This document shows, one piece after another, positions 13,246 through 21,510 of a DNA stretch of 49,064 nt (positions are counted from its first letter, which is position 1; each line of letters starts with the position of its first letter). Position numbers and translations under genes: made by a program. The DNA comes from a virus: positions 1 through 49,064 of IMG/VR virus record IMGVR_UViG_3300005563_000010; one strand, given 5' to 3'. The notes under the pieces are model-generated. The model saw only the letters and a list, made by a program, of their open reading frames with translations, did no database searches and had not been told where the DNA came from.

Positions 13246-14797
13246 GCTCGTCGAAGCACATATCCCGTGTCCGTCATGCCCTTCCTCAGATGCATATTGC
13301 GTCTATGATGATGGACACGGGTATTGCTTTGCTTGTGCTTACTATAAGCCCAAGGAGGGCATTGGTTTCTTGGACGACAAAGCTACGTATGAGTATTTAA
13401 CTCAACGAGGAATTAATCAGAGTACATTTGAATTCTACAATTCTAAAACCAAGATAGATGCGGATGGTAAGCCTATTTCTATAGGATTTCCGTATCCTAA
13501 TGGTGCCATGAAGATTAGAGAATTACCTAAAGGTTTTAGGACCACCGGAGATATCGCTAAAGGTGGTCTGTTTGGTCGTAATAAATTTGGGGCAGGCAGC
13601 CACAAATACGTGACCATAACTGAAGGAGAGTTAGATGCTCTATCGCTTTGGCAAGTTCTTAAGTCGCCTGTGGTGTCTGTGCGGAGTTCTACTTCTAGTA
13701 AGCTGGACGCCAGTATCGACCGAGCATGGCTCAATTCTTTTGAACGCATCTATCTCGCGTTTGACGGAGATCAGCCGGGAAGGGAAGCTGCAGCTACTGT
13801 CGCTAAGCTCTTCGATTACAACAAAGTATATGACGTTCGTTTCCCCGGAGGCGACCGCAAAGACGCCAACGACTACCTCCGACACGGAGAAGAGTCCGAA
13901 CTAAGGAACATCTGGTGGAATGCCAAGAAGTTCCTTCCGGACAATATCATATCCTCGTTGGATGTGATGGAGAAGGAACTTTCGGTACCACCTAAATGGG
14001 GTATTACGTATCCATTCCCTACCTTAACTCAAATGACTTACGGGTTGAGGACAGGGGAGGTTGTGCTTGTTACTGCACCATCCGGTGTCGGTAAGACAGA
14101 ATTCATGCACACCCTTCTTCACCACCAACTGAAGGAAACTGACGATGCGATTGGCGCAATCTTTCTCGAAGAGAGTAAGCAGAGACTACTTCAAGCAGTG
14201 GCGGGTATTGAACTCCGCCGTCCAGTCCACCTTCCAGACAGCGGTTGTACTCCTAGCGAGACGTACAGTGCTCTCAAGCAGGTGGTGCGCTCCGATGATC
14301 GTCTGCACATTTACAGTCATTTCGGTTCTGACAATCCAGAAAGCCTTCTCGACACTATTCGGTTTCTCGTTGCTGCCCGTGGCTGTCGTTGGATTTACTT
14401 CGACCTTATTTCTCTGGCCGTTGCTGGCCTTGGCGGAGATCGTGAGAGGGAAGCCCTCGAATACATCTCAGCCCGCCTCGAAATAATGACACAGGAGCTT
14501 GACTTTGGTCTGATTATGGTCAGTCACGTCAATGACTTCGGTCAGACCAGAGGCTCCCGTATGATTTTAAATAATTGTCACATCAGGATTGATCTCAAAC
14601 GTGACGTTGCATCGGAGACTGACAGGTCTCGGCGGACGACGTACATGACGATTACGAAGAACAGACCTGCCTCCAAAACAGGTCCAGCGGGTACGTTGTT
14701 GTTCGACCCGGTTAGTTATACTCTTAGTGAAGAGTTTGGTACAATCGAGTCCCCTTCAATCATACCCGTATGGGAGCAAGAACATGAACTGGCTTAA
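13178..14797 (+). CDS. Primase-helicase (T7 gp4-like)
   Basis: A bifunctional replisome protein: primes lagging-strand synthesis and unwinds DNA as a ring. In 539 aa the order is complete: zinc-binding Cys31, Cys34, Cys50, Cys53 with HGYC; TOPRIM primase motifs TEGELDALSL (148-157) and LAFDGDQPGREA (193-204); RecA-like helicase with Walker A APSGVGKT (300-307), Walker B RWIYFDLISL (404-413) and MVSHVND (447-453). T7 gp4 is 566 aa. The only normal start is GTG 13178, which overlaps the upstream gene by 68 bp and leaves a short nonconserved N-terminus before HIPCPSC; a later unusual start cannot be excluded. It lies upstream of the polymerase. Confidence 0.93.
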   Translation: MSAINTHSTIPKSGWKTITNSSKLVEAHIPCPSCPSSDAYCVYDDGHGYCFACAYYKPKEGIGFLDDKATYEYLTQRGINQSTFEFYNSKTKIDADGKPISIGFPYPNGAMKIRELPKGFRTTGDIAKGGLFGRNKFGAGSHKYVTITEGELDALSLWQVLKSPVVSVRSSTSSKLDASIDRAWLNSFERIYLAFDGDQPGREAAATVAKLFDYNKVYDVRFPGGDRKDANDYLRHGEESELRNIWWNAKKFLPDNIISSLDVMEKELSVPPKWGITYPFPTLTQMTYGLRTGEVVLVTAPSGVGKTEFMHTLLHHQLKETDDAIGAIFLEESKQRLLQAVAGIELRRPVHLPDSGCTPSETYSALKQVVRSDDRLHIYSHFGSDNPESLLDTIRFLVAARGCRWIYFDLISLAVAGLGGDREREALEYISARLEIMTQELDFGLIMVSHVNDFGQTRGSRMILNNCHIRIDLKRDVASETDRSRRTTYMTITKNRPASKTGPAGTLLFDPVSYTLSEEFGTIESPSIIPVWEQEHELA

Positions 14798-14954
14798 TGG
14801 ATTGTCTCAGGAAGAAAAGACTGAGATGTACCTCGATGCTACTGCTGCGTATAATGCTGGTATTATAAACGAATTAGAGTTACGTCAAACGTTGGCTAAG
14901 TTAGGTTATAATGCCACCGAAATCTCAGAGATTGAGAAACAGCATAGGCCGTGA
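14784..14954 (+). CDS. Small replication-region protein
   Basis: 56 aa from ATG 14784 after GGGAGC, overlapping the primase-helicase end by 14 bp. Helical and acidic (MNWLNGLSQEEKTEMYLDAT...). Unknown. Confidence 0.6.
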   Translation: MNWLNGLSQEEKTEMYLDATAAYNAGIINELELRQTLAKLGYNATEISEIEKQHRP

Positions 14955-14961
14955 GGTCACC

Positions 14962-15141
14962 ATGATTGTACTTGCTAACACCGACTACTACAAACTTCAA
15001 CAACTAAAAACAATGGGGAAAACCCATGAAATTCCAAAGAACCCAGAAGGCAGTTTTAATGACTTTTGTCCTTCTCCTAGCGGGGAAGTTTCCGTCGAGG
15101 TTCGGGAGAGTATTCCGAGGCTGGGTCATGAAGCAACTTGA
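14962..15141 (+). CDS. Small protein, overlapped by another frame
   Basis: 59 aa from ATG 14962 with GAGGT close upstream (MIVLANTDYYKLQQLKTMGK...). Its last 116 bp are shared with the gene at 15026 in another frame. Both have usable ribosome sites; this one is the less certain. Confidence 0.45.
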   Translation: MIVLANTDYYKLQQLKTMGKTHEIPKNPEGSFNDFCPSPSGEVSVEVRESIPRLGHEAT

Positions 15142-15187
15142 AGATAAATACCCATTATTTCATTGGGCAGTAAAGGATAAGGAATGA
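15026..15187 (+). CDS. Overlapping 53-aa membrane-type protein
   Basis: ATG 15026 follows GGGGAAAA. The protein MKFQRTQKAVLMTFVLLLAG then KFPSRFGRVFRGWVMKQLED has a basic N-terminus, one hydrophobic segment (10-20) and a basic tail. The stop overlaps the next start as ATGA (15184-15187), which favours translation. It is largely nested in the 14962 gene in another frame. Confidence 0.5.
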   Translation: MKFQRTQKAVLMTFVLLLAGKFPSRFGRVFRGWVMKQLEDKYPLFHWAVKDKE

Positions 15188-15537
15188 GCACAGCAGAGGA
15201 TACTTTAGAGGAAGAACTTCGACAAACGAAGTATCCTAAGTTTCGTGTCTTGACTGGCGGTGGAATGCCTCCAGAAGGCCCTAGGAAGCCCACTGATGAG
15301 TTTAATTGGTTGGCAGCACAAGAAGTAGGCACCCACTTTTGGACGCGCCACAGGGCTTCTAAAGAGGTCGATTACAATGAGTATTTCATCAGATTTATGA
15401 ACCTGCCTTGGGCTGTACTGCTTGAATGGCGGTTGCCTGATGGCAAGATTTTGAATTATCCTGTTGATCCCCAGAGGTTTTCGAATATGTTTGAACCTCC
15501 AGTGGTCCTAGGAGTAGAAAAACAAGAGTCACTTTAA
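15184..15537 (+). CDS. Conserved-looking replication-region protein
   Basis: 117 aa, ATG coupled to the upstream stop (ATGA). The segment GPRKPTDEFNWLAAQEVG (about 32-49) is encoded by DNA similar to the dispersed repeat at 4332 and 26953. Function unknown; placed between primase-helicase and polymerase. Confidence 0.7.
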   Translation: MSTAEDTLEEELRQTKYPKFRVLTGGGMPPEGPRKPTDEFNWLAAQEVGTHFWTRHRASKEVDYNEYFIRFMNLPWAVLLEWRLPDGKILNYPVDPQRFSNMFEPPVVLGVEKQESL

Positions 15538-15555
15538 GTGACCAAGGAGACTGCT

Positions 15556-15729
15556 ATGGGAATTGTAATTGGTCCGATTGACCACGCAACTTGGTACTGC
15601 ATGAGGCAGTGCCGGGAAAGTATCGCGTACCTGCGAACCCTTAATAACTCTATCTATGATATCGAGATTAAGGGTGAGCAGGAGATACTTCGTCACTTCA
15701 TGAATGGCATCGAAAGGAAAGTAGCTTGA
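15556..15729 (+). CDS. 57-aa protein
   Basis: ATG 15556 follows AAGGAGA with good spacing; the longer GTG form at 15538 is less likely. Starts MGIVIGPIDHATWYCMRQCR. The end overlaps the next gene as TTGA. Confidence 0.6.
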   Translation: MGIVIGPIDHATWYCMRQCRESIAYLRTLNNSIYDIEIKGEQEILRHFMNGIERKVA

Positions 15730-15860
15730 ACGTATTCCGCACTATCGTTTACGTCGCTGTGTTGGCAGCAGCAACGCTCTACATCTACGACCATGTTCAC
15801 ATCGATTGTTACAACATCCTTGGTTTCAAGGGCTGTAACACGGTCGTAACGAAGCCCTGA
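15726..15860 (+). CDS. 44-aa secreted or membrane miniprotein
   Basis: TTG 15726 overlaps the previous stop (TTGA) and follows AAAGGA. A hydrophobic N-terminal helix (about 4-20, FRTIVYVAVLAAATLYIY) leads into a polar tail with two Cys. It ends 10 bp before a terminator. Export or membrane anchoring is inferred. Confidence 0.5.
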   Translation: MNVFRTIVYVAVLAAATLYIYDHVHIDCYNILGFKGCNTVVTKP

Positions 15861-15870
15861 TAAAGTTAAG

Positions 15871-15895
15871 CCCGCCTTAGGGCGGGTGTTTGATT
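15871..15895 (+). terminator. Intrinsic terminator
   Basis: CCCGCC (15871-15876), loop TTAG, GGCGGG (15881-15886), then a T-rich tail. It separates the primase unit from the polymerase gene and may be only partly effective. Confidence 0.75.
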
Positions 15896-15911
15896 ATTTT
15901 AGAGAGATTAT

Positions 15912-17837
15912 TTGAGAATAGTTATAGACATTGAGGCAGATGCCCTCGTTGACCCGAAGCACATCTGGCTCGCTGTCTGTAAAGACATCGATACCGGACA
16001 ACGGTATATATTTCACGAAGGAGATAGAGATGCATTCCTTGCCTTCGCTGAGAAGGTTGATAGATGGATTAGTCACAACGGGCTCGGATATGATTTTGTT
16101 GTGCTTCGCGCCCTTTGGGGTTACGATTGTCTTGATCCTAATCGACATTACGATACGCTTATCCTCTCGAAACTTATTGATTATTCCCGGAGTGGACATT
16201 CGATAGAAAACTACGGTGAAGAATTCGGAATACCTAAGGGTAAGTTCGTAGACTTCAGTAAGTATTCACAAGAGATGGAGGATTACTGTGTACGAGATGT
16301 GGACATCTGTCATCGGATTTATCTTAAATACAAGAAATACATTAGTAATCCTTTACACGTTGATAGTATTAAACTGGAGCATGAATTCCAGTTGGTCGTC
16401 AACGATCTTCACAGCAATGGCTTTGCTTTTAATTCTGTTAAAGCTCGCAACCTTTTAGATAAAGTCGAAGCTGACCTCGCTATTCTTGATAAGGATATCC
16501 TTGAGGCGTTTCCACCTAAGCTCAAGCTTGTAAGGGAGATCACACCTAAGGAGACTAAGCATGGAACGTTATCCAGAACTGATTTTCGGTGGTTGGATGG
16601 TACTGATCTATCTGAGTATAACGGTGGGCCATTTTGCCGCTGCGCATGGACTAGCTTTAATCCGTCGTCGCACAAGCAGATTGTCGAAATCCTCACACAA
16701 GCGAAGTGGTCTCCGGTAGACCGGACTCAGACACATATCGATACTGAACGGACGTACAACCAATTAAAATACAGGAAAGGGGTTGACACCGAGAAGAAGC
16801 TGTTGTATGATAAGCTTCAATCGTTGAAGAAGACAGGCTGGAAAGTCAATGAAGCTAATCTCGATACCCTCCCTCCTAAAGCTCCCGCGTCAGCAAGAAC
16901 TCTAGCTAAACGAATACTACTAGAGGCGCGACGTCGAACACTCACAGAGTGGTTGGATTTAGTCCAAGAAGACGGACGTATCCATGGACGCTTTCAGGGC
17001 ATCGGTGCATGGACACACCGGATGGCCCACCAAAATCCCAATACTGCCAATATCCCTAATGAATTCGACACCGCAGGCAAGAAGAAGCTTCTCGGTAAGG
17101 AACTCCGCTCATTGTGGTGTGCCCCTAAGAACCGTCTGCTCGTAGGTGTTGATGCTGAGGGCATCCAACTACGTATCTTTGCTCATTTGATAAATGAGCC
17201 CGAGTTTACTCGCGCTTTAGTCGAAGGGAAGAAAGATGACAAGACCGATCCGCATTCGCTTAACCAATCAATTCTCGGCAGTGTGTGTAAGACTAGAGAT
17301 GCAGCCAAACGGTTCATTTACGCATTGCTTCTCGGAGCCGGACTTGATAAGCTCGCTGAGATACTTGGATGCTCAAAGGAAGAAGCAAAAGAAGCTCTTG
17401 ATCGTCTGTTGGTTCGGTACGGTGGGTGGCAGTTGCTTCGTGAAGAAGTGTTTCCTAGAGATGCGAAACGAGGCTGGTTTGAAGGACTGGACGGTCGCAA
17501 GGTACGCATCCCCGGAGATACCGAGGGATCACGCAGACATCTTGCAATGTCAGGCTATCTCCAAAACGGTGAAGCGATTGTTATGAAGAAAGCTGCCGTG
17601 TGGGCACATCCGCAAGTATTAGCGTTAGAGGGTCTTCCTGTAAATCTTATTCATGACGAGAACCAAGACGAATGTCCCAACAACATGACGATAGCTCTGC
17701 AGATTGCTAAGATCAGAGCAAGGTCTATTGAGTGGGCAGGGGAACAACTAGGTTTGAAATGTCCGTTAGCTGGGAGCTACTGGAATGACAAAGCCAAAGA
17801 CTACACCATCGCTACGAATTGGGCTTACACACATTGA
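15912..17837 (+). CDS. DNA polymerase, family A (T7 gp5-like)
   Basis: The replicative polymerase with proofreading, 641 aa, TTG start after AGAGA. The 3'-5' exonuclease motifs are intact: DIE (D6, E8), SHNGLGYD (54-61) and YCVRD (125-129). Polymerase motifs: THRMAHQNPNTANIP (368-382); motif A VGVDAEGIQLR (D414, R421); motif B RDAAKRFIY (R462, K466, Y470); motif C HDE (581-583). The Tyr in motif B matches T7 Y526. The protein is about 60 aa shorter than T7 gp5, roughly the size of its thioredoxin-binding insertion, so it probably lacks that loop. No 5' nuclease domain. Confidence 0.95.
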   Translation: MRIVIDIEADALVDPKHIWLAVCKDIDTGQRYIFHEGDRDAFLAFAEKVDRWISHNGLGYDFVVLRALWGYDCLDPNRHYDTLILSKLIDYSRSGHSIENYGEEFGIPKGKFVDFSKYSQEMEDYCVRDVDICHRIYLKYKKYISNPLHVDSIKLEHEFQLVVNDLHSNGFAFNSVKARNLLDKVEADLAILDKDILEAFPPKLKLVREITPKETKHGTLSRTDFRWLDGTDLSEYNGGPFCRCAWTSFNPSSHKQIVEILTQAKWSPVDRTQTHIDTERTYNQLKYRKGVDTEKKLLYDKLQSLKKTGWKVNEANLDTLPPKAPASARTLAKRILLEARRRTLTEWLDLVQEDGRIHGRFQGIGAWTHRMAHQNPNTANIPNEFDTAGKKKLLGKELRSLWCAPKNRLLVGVDAEGIQLRIFAHLINEPEFTRALVEGKKDDKTDPHSLNQSILGSVCKTRDAAKRFIYALLLGAGLDKLAEILGCSKEEAKEALDRLLVRYGGWQLLREEVFPRDAKRGWFEGLDGRKVRIPGDTEGSRRHLAMSGYLQNGEAIVMKKAAVWAHPQVLALEGLPVNLIHDENQDECPNNMTIALQIAKIRARSIEWAGEQLGLKCPLAGSYWNDKAKDYTIATNWAYTH

Positions 17838-17964
17838 GTGTGAACCCATCTGGAACAAGGAGGACCAAATAGAATTGTTTGATATGTATTTAAAAACCAC
17901 TGGTGAGTGGTTAGGTTCGAAACGTCTATTAATTTATTGTGAGAAATTTGATGCCAGTTTATGA
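17785..17964 (+). CDS. 59-aa protein overlapping the polymerase end
   Basis: ATG 17785 after GGGAG, overlapping the polymerase by 53 bp in another frame and extending past it. Reads MTKPKTTPSLRIGLTHIECE. Unknown; it fills the spacer before the SSB. Confidence 0.5.
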   Translation: MTKPKTTPSLRIGLTHIECEPIWNKEDQIELFDMYLKTTGEWLGSKRLLIYCEKFDASL

Positions 17965-18118
17965 AGGTGAAGTAGTTATGCGTTATCCGTATGTCGTTGA
18001 CATGGATGACGAAGAGTCAGCAGAGTATGAAATGATTACTCTTGCTAAAGAAGATTTCCCCGAAGCTACAGGTTTTTCTGTAACCGGGTTGCGTAAGACT
18101 AAGGATATTTCTATTTAA
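17951..18118 (+). CDS. 55-aa acidic protein
   Basis: ATG 17951 overlaps the previous gene end; the stop overlaps the SSB start as TAATG. Acidic centre (MDDEESAEYEM). Translational coupling to the SSB is likely. Confidence 0.55.
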   Translation: MPVYEGEVVMRYPYVVDMDDEESAEYEMITLAKEDFPEATGFSVTGLRKTKDISI

Positions 18119-18609
18119 TGGCTAGCACCGAAATGGTGGACGTACAAGGTAAGATCAAGTACATCCACGCAGTATCATTTAATAAATTCGAGAAGTGGGC
18201 AGTTACCTTCTACCCTACCCCTGCCTCCCGTGAGATCATCATGGACCTTCAAACCCAAGGTGTGAAGAACACATGGAAGAAGGACGAAGACAATCAATAC
18301 TATATATCATTCAGTCGTGATCCTACTAAGATGATGCGTGGTAAGGTCGTAGCTTTTACGGCTCCTAAGGTGATTGACAGCACCGGCCAACCCATGGATG
18401 GAACTAAGATAGGACGAGACAGCGACGCTACTATTCGCCTAGAGGTCTACCAACACGGTACACCTTCAGGTGGTAAGGCTAAGGCTGCACGATGGGATAG
18501 TATTCGTATCGATCATCTCGTACCATATGATCCCGATAAATCATTAACCGCAGAAGAAGCTGCTAACATCAAAGAGTTGGCTGCCTCTCCAGAACAGGAC
18601 CCTTGGTGA
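18118..18609 (+). CDS. Single-stranded DNA-binding protein (gp2.5-like)
   Basis: 163 aa. Coats ssDNA at the fork and contacts the replisome. A beta-rich body with conserved-type aromatic residues (FNKFEKWAVTFYP near 23-35) is followed by an acidic tail ending SPEQDPW, the aromatic-terminated acidic tail expected of the gp2.5 type. Position right after the polymerase and an SSB-like size support the call; residue-level conservation cannot be checked here. Confidence 0.75.
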   Translation: MASTEMVDVQGKIKYIHAVSFNKFEKWAVTFYPTPASREIIMDLQTQGVKNTWKKDEDNQYYISFSRDPTKMMRGKVVAFTAPKVIDSTGQPMDGTKIGRDSDATIRLEVYQHGTPSGGKAKAARWDSIRIDHLVPYDPDKSLTAEEAANIKELAASPEQDPW

Positions 18610-18764
18610 TGAAATTCATTCTTGTAATTCTCGGATGTTGTCTTTGGTGGAAACCTGTAGAATTTGAAAGCAAAGAAGAATGTGAAGCAGCCGGAGTTCG
18701 AGTTGAAAAGAACTTAAAGTCAATATTTAAAGATAATCCTGATATTAAATATAGGTGTATATAG
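18609..18764 (+). CDS. 51-aa exported protein, possible lipoprotein
   Basis: ATG 18609 overlaps the SSB stop (TGATG). A signal-like start, MKFILVILGCCLWW, contains ILGC, which approximates a lipobox. The rest has an ECEAAG segment and a late Cys, a pattern seen in small secreted phage proteins. An outer spanin is possible but the gene is far from the lysis cassette. Confidence 0.5.
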   Translation: MKFILVILGCCLWWKPVEFESKEECEAAGVRVEKNLKSIFKDNPDIKYRCI

Positions 18765-19297
18765 TGACTATTACTGAAGCATTAGCTGAAATTAAGACTA
18801 TTCTTAAGCGTATCCAAAGCAAGCGGGAGTTCATTGAAAGCTACCAACTCCGGTTGGATAGCCTGAAGGACCCGCTTGAGAAGGACGGTGGTTCTGCCAA
18901 GGCTGTCCTTGAAGCAGAGCAGGCTGTCTCCGATCTTGAAGCACGTATCGTCGCTCTCCGCGTCGGTATCCAGAAGGCAAACGAAGACACTACGATCTCC
19001 ATTGAGGGTGTCGAGAAGCCTATTGCTGACTGGCTGATCTGGAGACGTGAGATTGCACCCGGCCGTGAACGCTTCCTTAACAGCCTGACAGGTCGTCTGG
19101 CGCAGGCGAGAGCCAGCGTGCAAGGCAAGTCATACACTTGGGGAAACGACAAGTCAGCTACCGAGAAAGCTGCTGATATCGTCGTTAACATCGACGAAGC
19201 CAAGCTGTCGAAGGACAAGGAACAAATGAAGAATATCCTTGGTCAACTCGATGGTCAGCTTAGTCTCAAGAATGCTACTGTTCTTTTGAATATTTAA
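18764..19297 (+). CDS. Coiled-coil protein before the RNA locus
   Basis: 177 aa from GTG 18764, which overlaps the previous stop (TAGTG); a GTG nine bases earlier is also possible. Long helices dominate (residues about 4-75 and 120-175). Unknown function. It is the last gene before the 2.2 kb RNA region. It carries one CTGACAGGT at 19085-19093. Confidence 0.7.
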   Translation: MTITEALAEIKTILKRIQSKREFIESYQLRLDSLKDPLEKDGGSAKAVLEAEQAVSDLEARIVALRVGIQKANEDTTISIEGVEKPIADWLIWRREIAPGRERFLNSLTGRLAQARASVQGKSYTWGNDKSATEKAADIVVNIDEAKLSKDKEQMKNILGQLDGQLSLKNATVLLNI

Positions 19298-19429
19298 ACC
19301 CATACTGTGGACTCCCTGAGCATTGCGACGGGGGATATAAGGGTTAAGTTGGAGACCACTCCACAGTATCAATTACTTTCTATAGCGAAGTGAGAAAACA
19401 ATAAGCAAAGATTAACCTCCTTAAGAGGT

Positions 19430-19446
19430 CTTGACTTTTAATCAAG
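19430..19446 (+). other. Lys-type anticodon-arm-like hairpin
   Basis: CTTGA-CTTTTAA-TCAAG folds as a perfect 5-bp stem with a 7-nt loop that would display UUU with the correct flanking U33 and A37. It overlaps the acceptor-like strand of the tRNA-like fold at 19437-19511, so the two cannot both form. No matching D-arm or acceptor for a normal tRNA-Lys is found around it. Confidence 0.35.
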
Positions 19447-19511
19447 TTGCTTATGGTTAGCAAACCGGCAAAAGACCTACGGGTCTTGTGGTTCGACTCC
19501 ACATATTAAAG
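19437..19511 (+). ncRNA. tRNA-like fold without anticodon arm
   Basis: 75 nt. TTTAAT (19437-19442) pairs with ATTAAA (19505-19510); D-arm-like TTGC/GCAA (19447-19450, 19460-19463) has a 9-nt loop with GG; T-arm TGTGG/CCACA (19487-19491, 19499-19503) carries the canonical-type loop TTCGACT. In place of an anticodon arm is AAGACC-TACG-GGTCTT (19472-19487), a 6-bp stem with a UNCG-type loop. It could be a degenerate tRNA or a tRNA mimic. Confidence 0.4.
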
Positions 19512-19791
19512 CTTAACGCTTAGCATTCAAAGTTCAGATTTTGAACGCTCAACTGTTAACTTTAAAAGCTATTTAAAAATCCATCGGTTATCTGGTGTAT
19601 GTAGAGATATATACAATCTGCTTGCTTATCGGCAGATACTCAGGATGGTGGCTGCTATACGGAAGTCTTTTAATTTGTTACTTGGTAGTAAGGTTATCGC
19701 AAGAGCCTTGGGAAGTCTTAAACGCACAGAGTATTTCCTGTGACTACCACTTTTAGTTTTCGTCAGTACAAATGCAGAAGACCTTTACCTC

Positions 19792-19812
19792 GCAGGATGA
19801 CTAGGTCTCCGC
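19792..19812 (+). other. Conserved loop hairpin, copy A
   Basis: Loop ATGACTAGGTCT (19797-19808) closed by GG/CC, with further GC pairs across a bulged A. One base differs from the main loop consensus. Confidence 0.55.
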
Positions 19813-20191
19813 TCGGATGTGGACCGGGTTGAAGGTATTGTCTGGCCGAAAGGCGTACATCACACGCAAGTAAGCTATCTCCGGATAGCACGAACGCTGT
19901 GTACCGACTTGCAATCGGCTGACGAAGAGCCGAGCCTCCGCGTCCAAAGCGTTGAGGTTCACCCCAACGTACAGGTGTGATCGTATCAGGTGTACGTTGC
20001 ATACTCCGTAGGTCAGGGAGTCCCGTTGTGTTACCCGACGGAGGCTAAAACAGGGAACACCAAGGTGTATATCGATGTACGTCCGGGTCGCCGGTTAACA
20101 GTCAGCAACACCTACAGTTCCTACTTCGGTGGGTGGTCTCCCCTTCGGAAAGTGAGACTACGGTAGTGAGCAAACGCTACGTCCAACACCA

Positions 20192-20209
20192 ACCATGACT
20201 AGCTCTGGT
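20192..20209 (+). other. Conserved loop hairpin, copy B
   Basis: Loop ATGACTAGCTCT (20195-20206) closed by ACC/GGT. Confidence 0.65.
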
Positions 20210-20485
20210 AGACAGCACTGAGAAGTCCTCGTTGAAACTCTTAATCCCATCGGGGAGGTAGAGGGTGATGTATGGACTGGATGAAACGTCAGTGAGACGA
20301 GTTCATCAAACGAAGTACATCGGCAGTGTAGAATTGCCCTTAGGCGTTAACGTAGAGGACAGGAGAGCCCAACTCTACAGGTATAGCCTGTAAGTTAATT
20401 ACATAGGGTATCCATAGAAGATGTTATTCTGCACAGGTGAAAGTTAGACGAAGGGTACGTCTTACCTAGGAGAATAAGGCTTATG

Positions 20486-20503
20486 GCCATGACTAGCTCT
20501 GGT
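20486..20503 (+). other. Conserved loop hairpin, copy C
   Basis: Loop ATGACTAGCTCT (20489-20500) closed by GCC/GGT (one G-U pair). GACTAG here is also complementary to CTAGTC at 20607-20612, which follows a T-loop-like GTTCAAATC (20592-20600), so an alternative long-range pairing is possible. Confidence 0.6.
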
Positions 20504-21154
20504 ACGGTCCCTCCGCTTAAAGGATGTAGAGACGAGTGCCGCCACGCCCGCAAGCTTAGATGGCATGAAACCCATCAGTGGTTGTATGGAGGTTCAAATC
20601 TCCCGTCTAGTCCGTAGCTCAGATAATGGAAAACAACCGACACTACAGAAAGGTGTCAACCGATTACTCTAGCCCTTAGGCTTTGGCCCTACCGCTGGGT
20701 AGAGCAGGAGCACTGTTCGAACGCATCAGGACCTGCGTGACATTCTCCGCAGAAACCGTGGCCCGTGGTTGAACGCATGGCCCATTGGGTTGTCATATAC
20801 CGTTTGACTGGAAGGACAAGGCCCTGTAGCATACCCCGCTGTGTGCAGTGGTGAACTGCAAGTCTTGCGACGACGAACAGCGAAATCAATACAGGAAGAA
20901 CTGATCCGTCTGGGTATCTAATACCTAGTCACGTCGGTTACGCCCGGTAGACTGTTTCTCTATTTGGGTCACATACTGCGTACATTCGCAGAGAACACCC
21001 CGTACATAAGTCTTCCGTTGGTAAGAAGTGGCCAACAAAGCAAACAGGGGATCACCGCTACTCTGTTAAGATTAGGGGGACTGCCCCACGCGAAGGCGTA
21101 GGATGTCTTTCAACCGTCTGTGTGGATGGGCTTCTTACATAGCTCTATGTCCCA

Positions 21155-21175
21155 AACCATGACTAGCTCTGGGTT
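21155..21175 (+). other. Conserved loop hairpin, copy D
   Basis: Loop ATGACTAGCTCT (21159-21170) closed by CC/GG with AA/TT beyond one unpaired G. Confidence 0.6.
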
Positions 21176-21270
21176 AAGCATAAACGCCGGATAACATGGA
21201 AGACTATATCTGCAGAGAGTGTTCGACTGAGTGTTAACCAAACACCCGAACCAAGCACAAATGACTGTCC

Positions 21271-21288
21271 GGTATGACAAGCTCTACC
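21271..21288 (+). other. Conserved loop hairpin, copy E
   Basis: Loop ATGACAAGCTCT (21274-21285) closed by GGT/ACC, the reverse of copy B's ACC/GGT closing pairs. Confidence 0.65.
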
Positions 21289-21484
21289 TCAACTCTAGTA
21301 ACGCCAGATTAGCGTGAACCACGAAATGGAGTTGCTGATAGCACACGAACTACCCCATTCATCCATCGTGGGAGATGAATATGACACACGTGAAGTACTA
21401 CCTCATCGCAGTTCCCTCTCGCTGGAGTTCTTTAATACTCCGTAAGCAACTGGGACAACCTCCTTAACAAAGAGGGGTAACGAT

Positions 21485-21510
21485 GGGGGGCATGACAAGC
21501 TCTGCTCCCC
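21485..21510 (+). other. Conserved loop hairpin, copy F
   Basis: Loop ATGACAAGCTCT (21492-21503) closed by a 7-bp stem GGGGGGC/GCTCCCC (one G-U). It lies 27 bp before the start codon at 21538. Confidence 0.7.

Noticed and set aside
20491-20612. A normal tRNA using GACTAG/CTAGTC as acceptor and GTTCAAATC as T-loop
   Set aside because: The element would be about 120 nt, the T-stem has an A-C mismatch, and no D-arm or 7-nt anticodon loop with U33 fits.
20604-20700. D-arm-like GTAGCTCAGATAATGGA suggesting a permuted or split tRNA
   Set aside because: There is no GAGC partner at the right distance and no matching acceptor; coincidence within a structured RNA is more likely.
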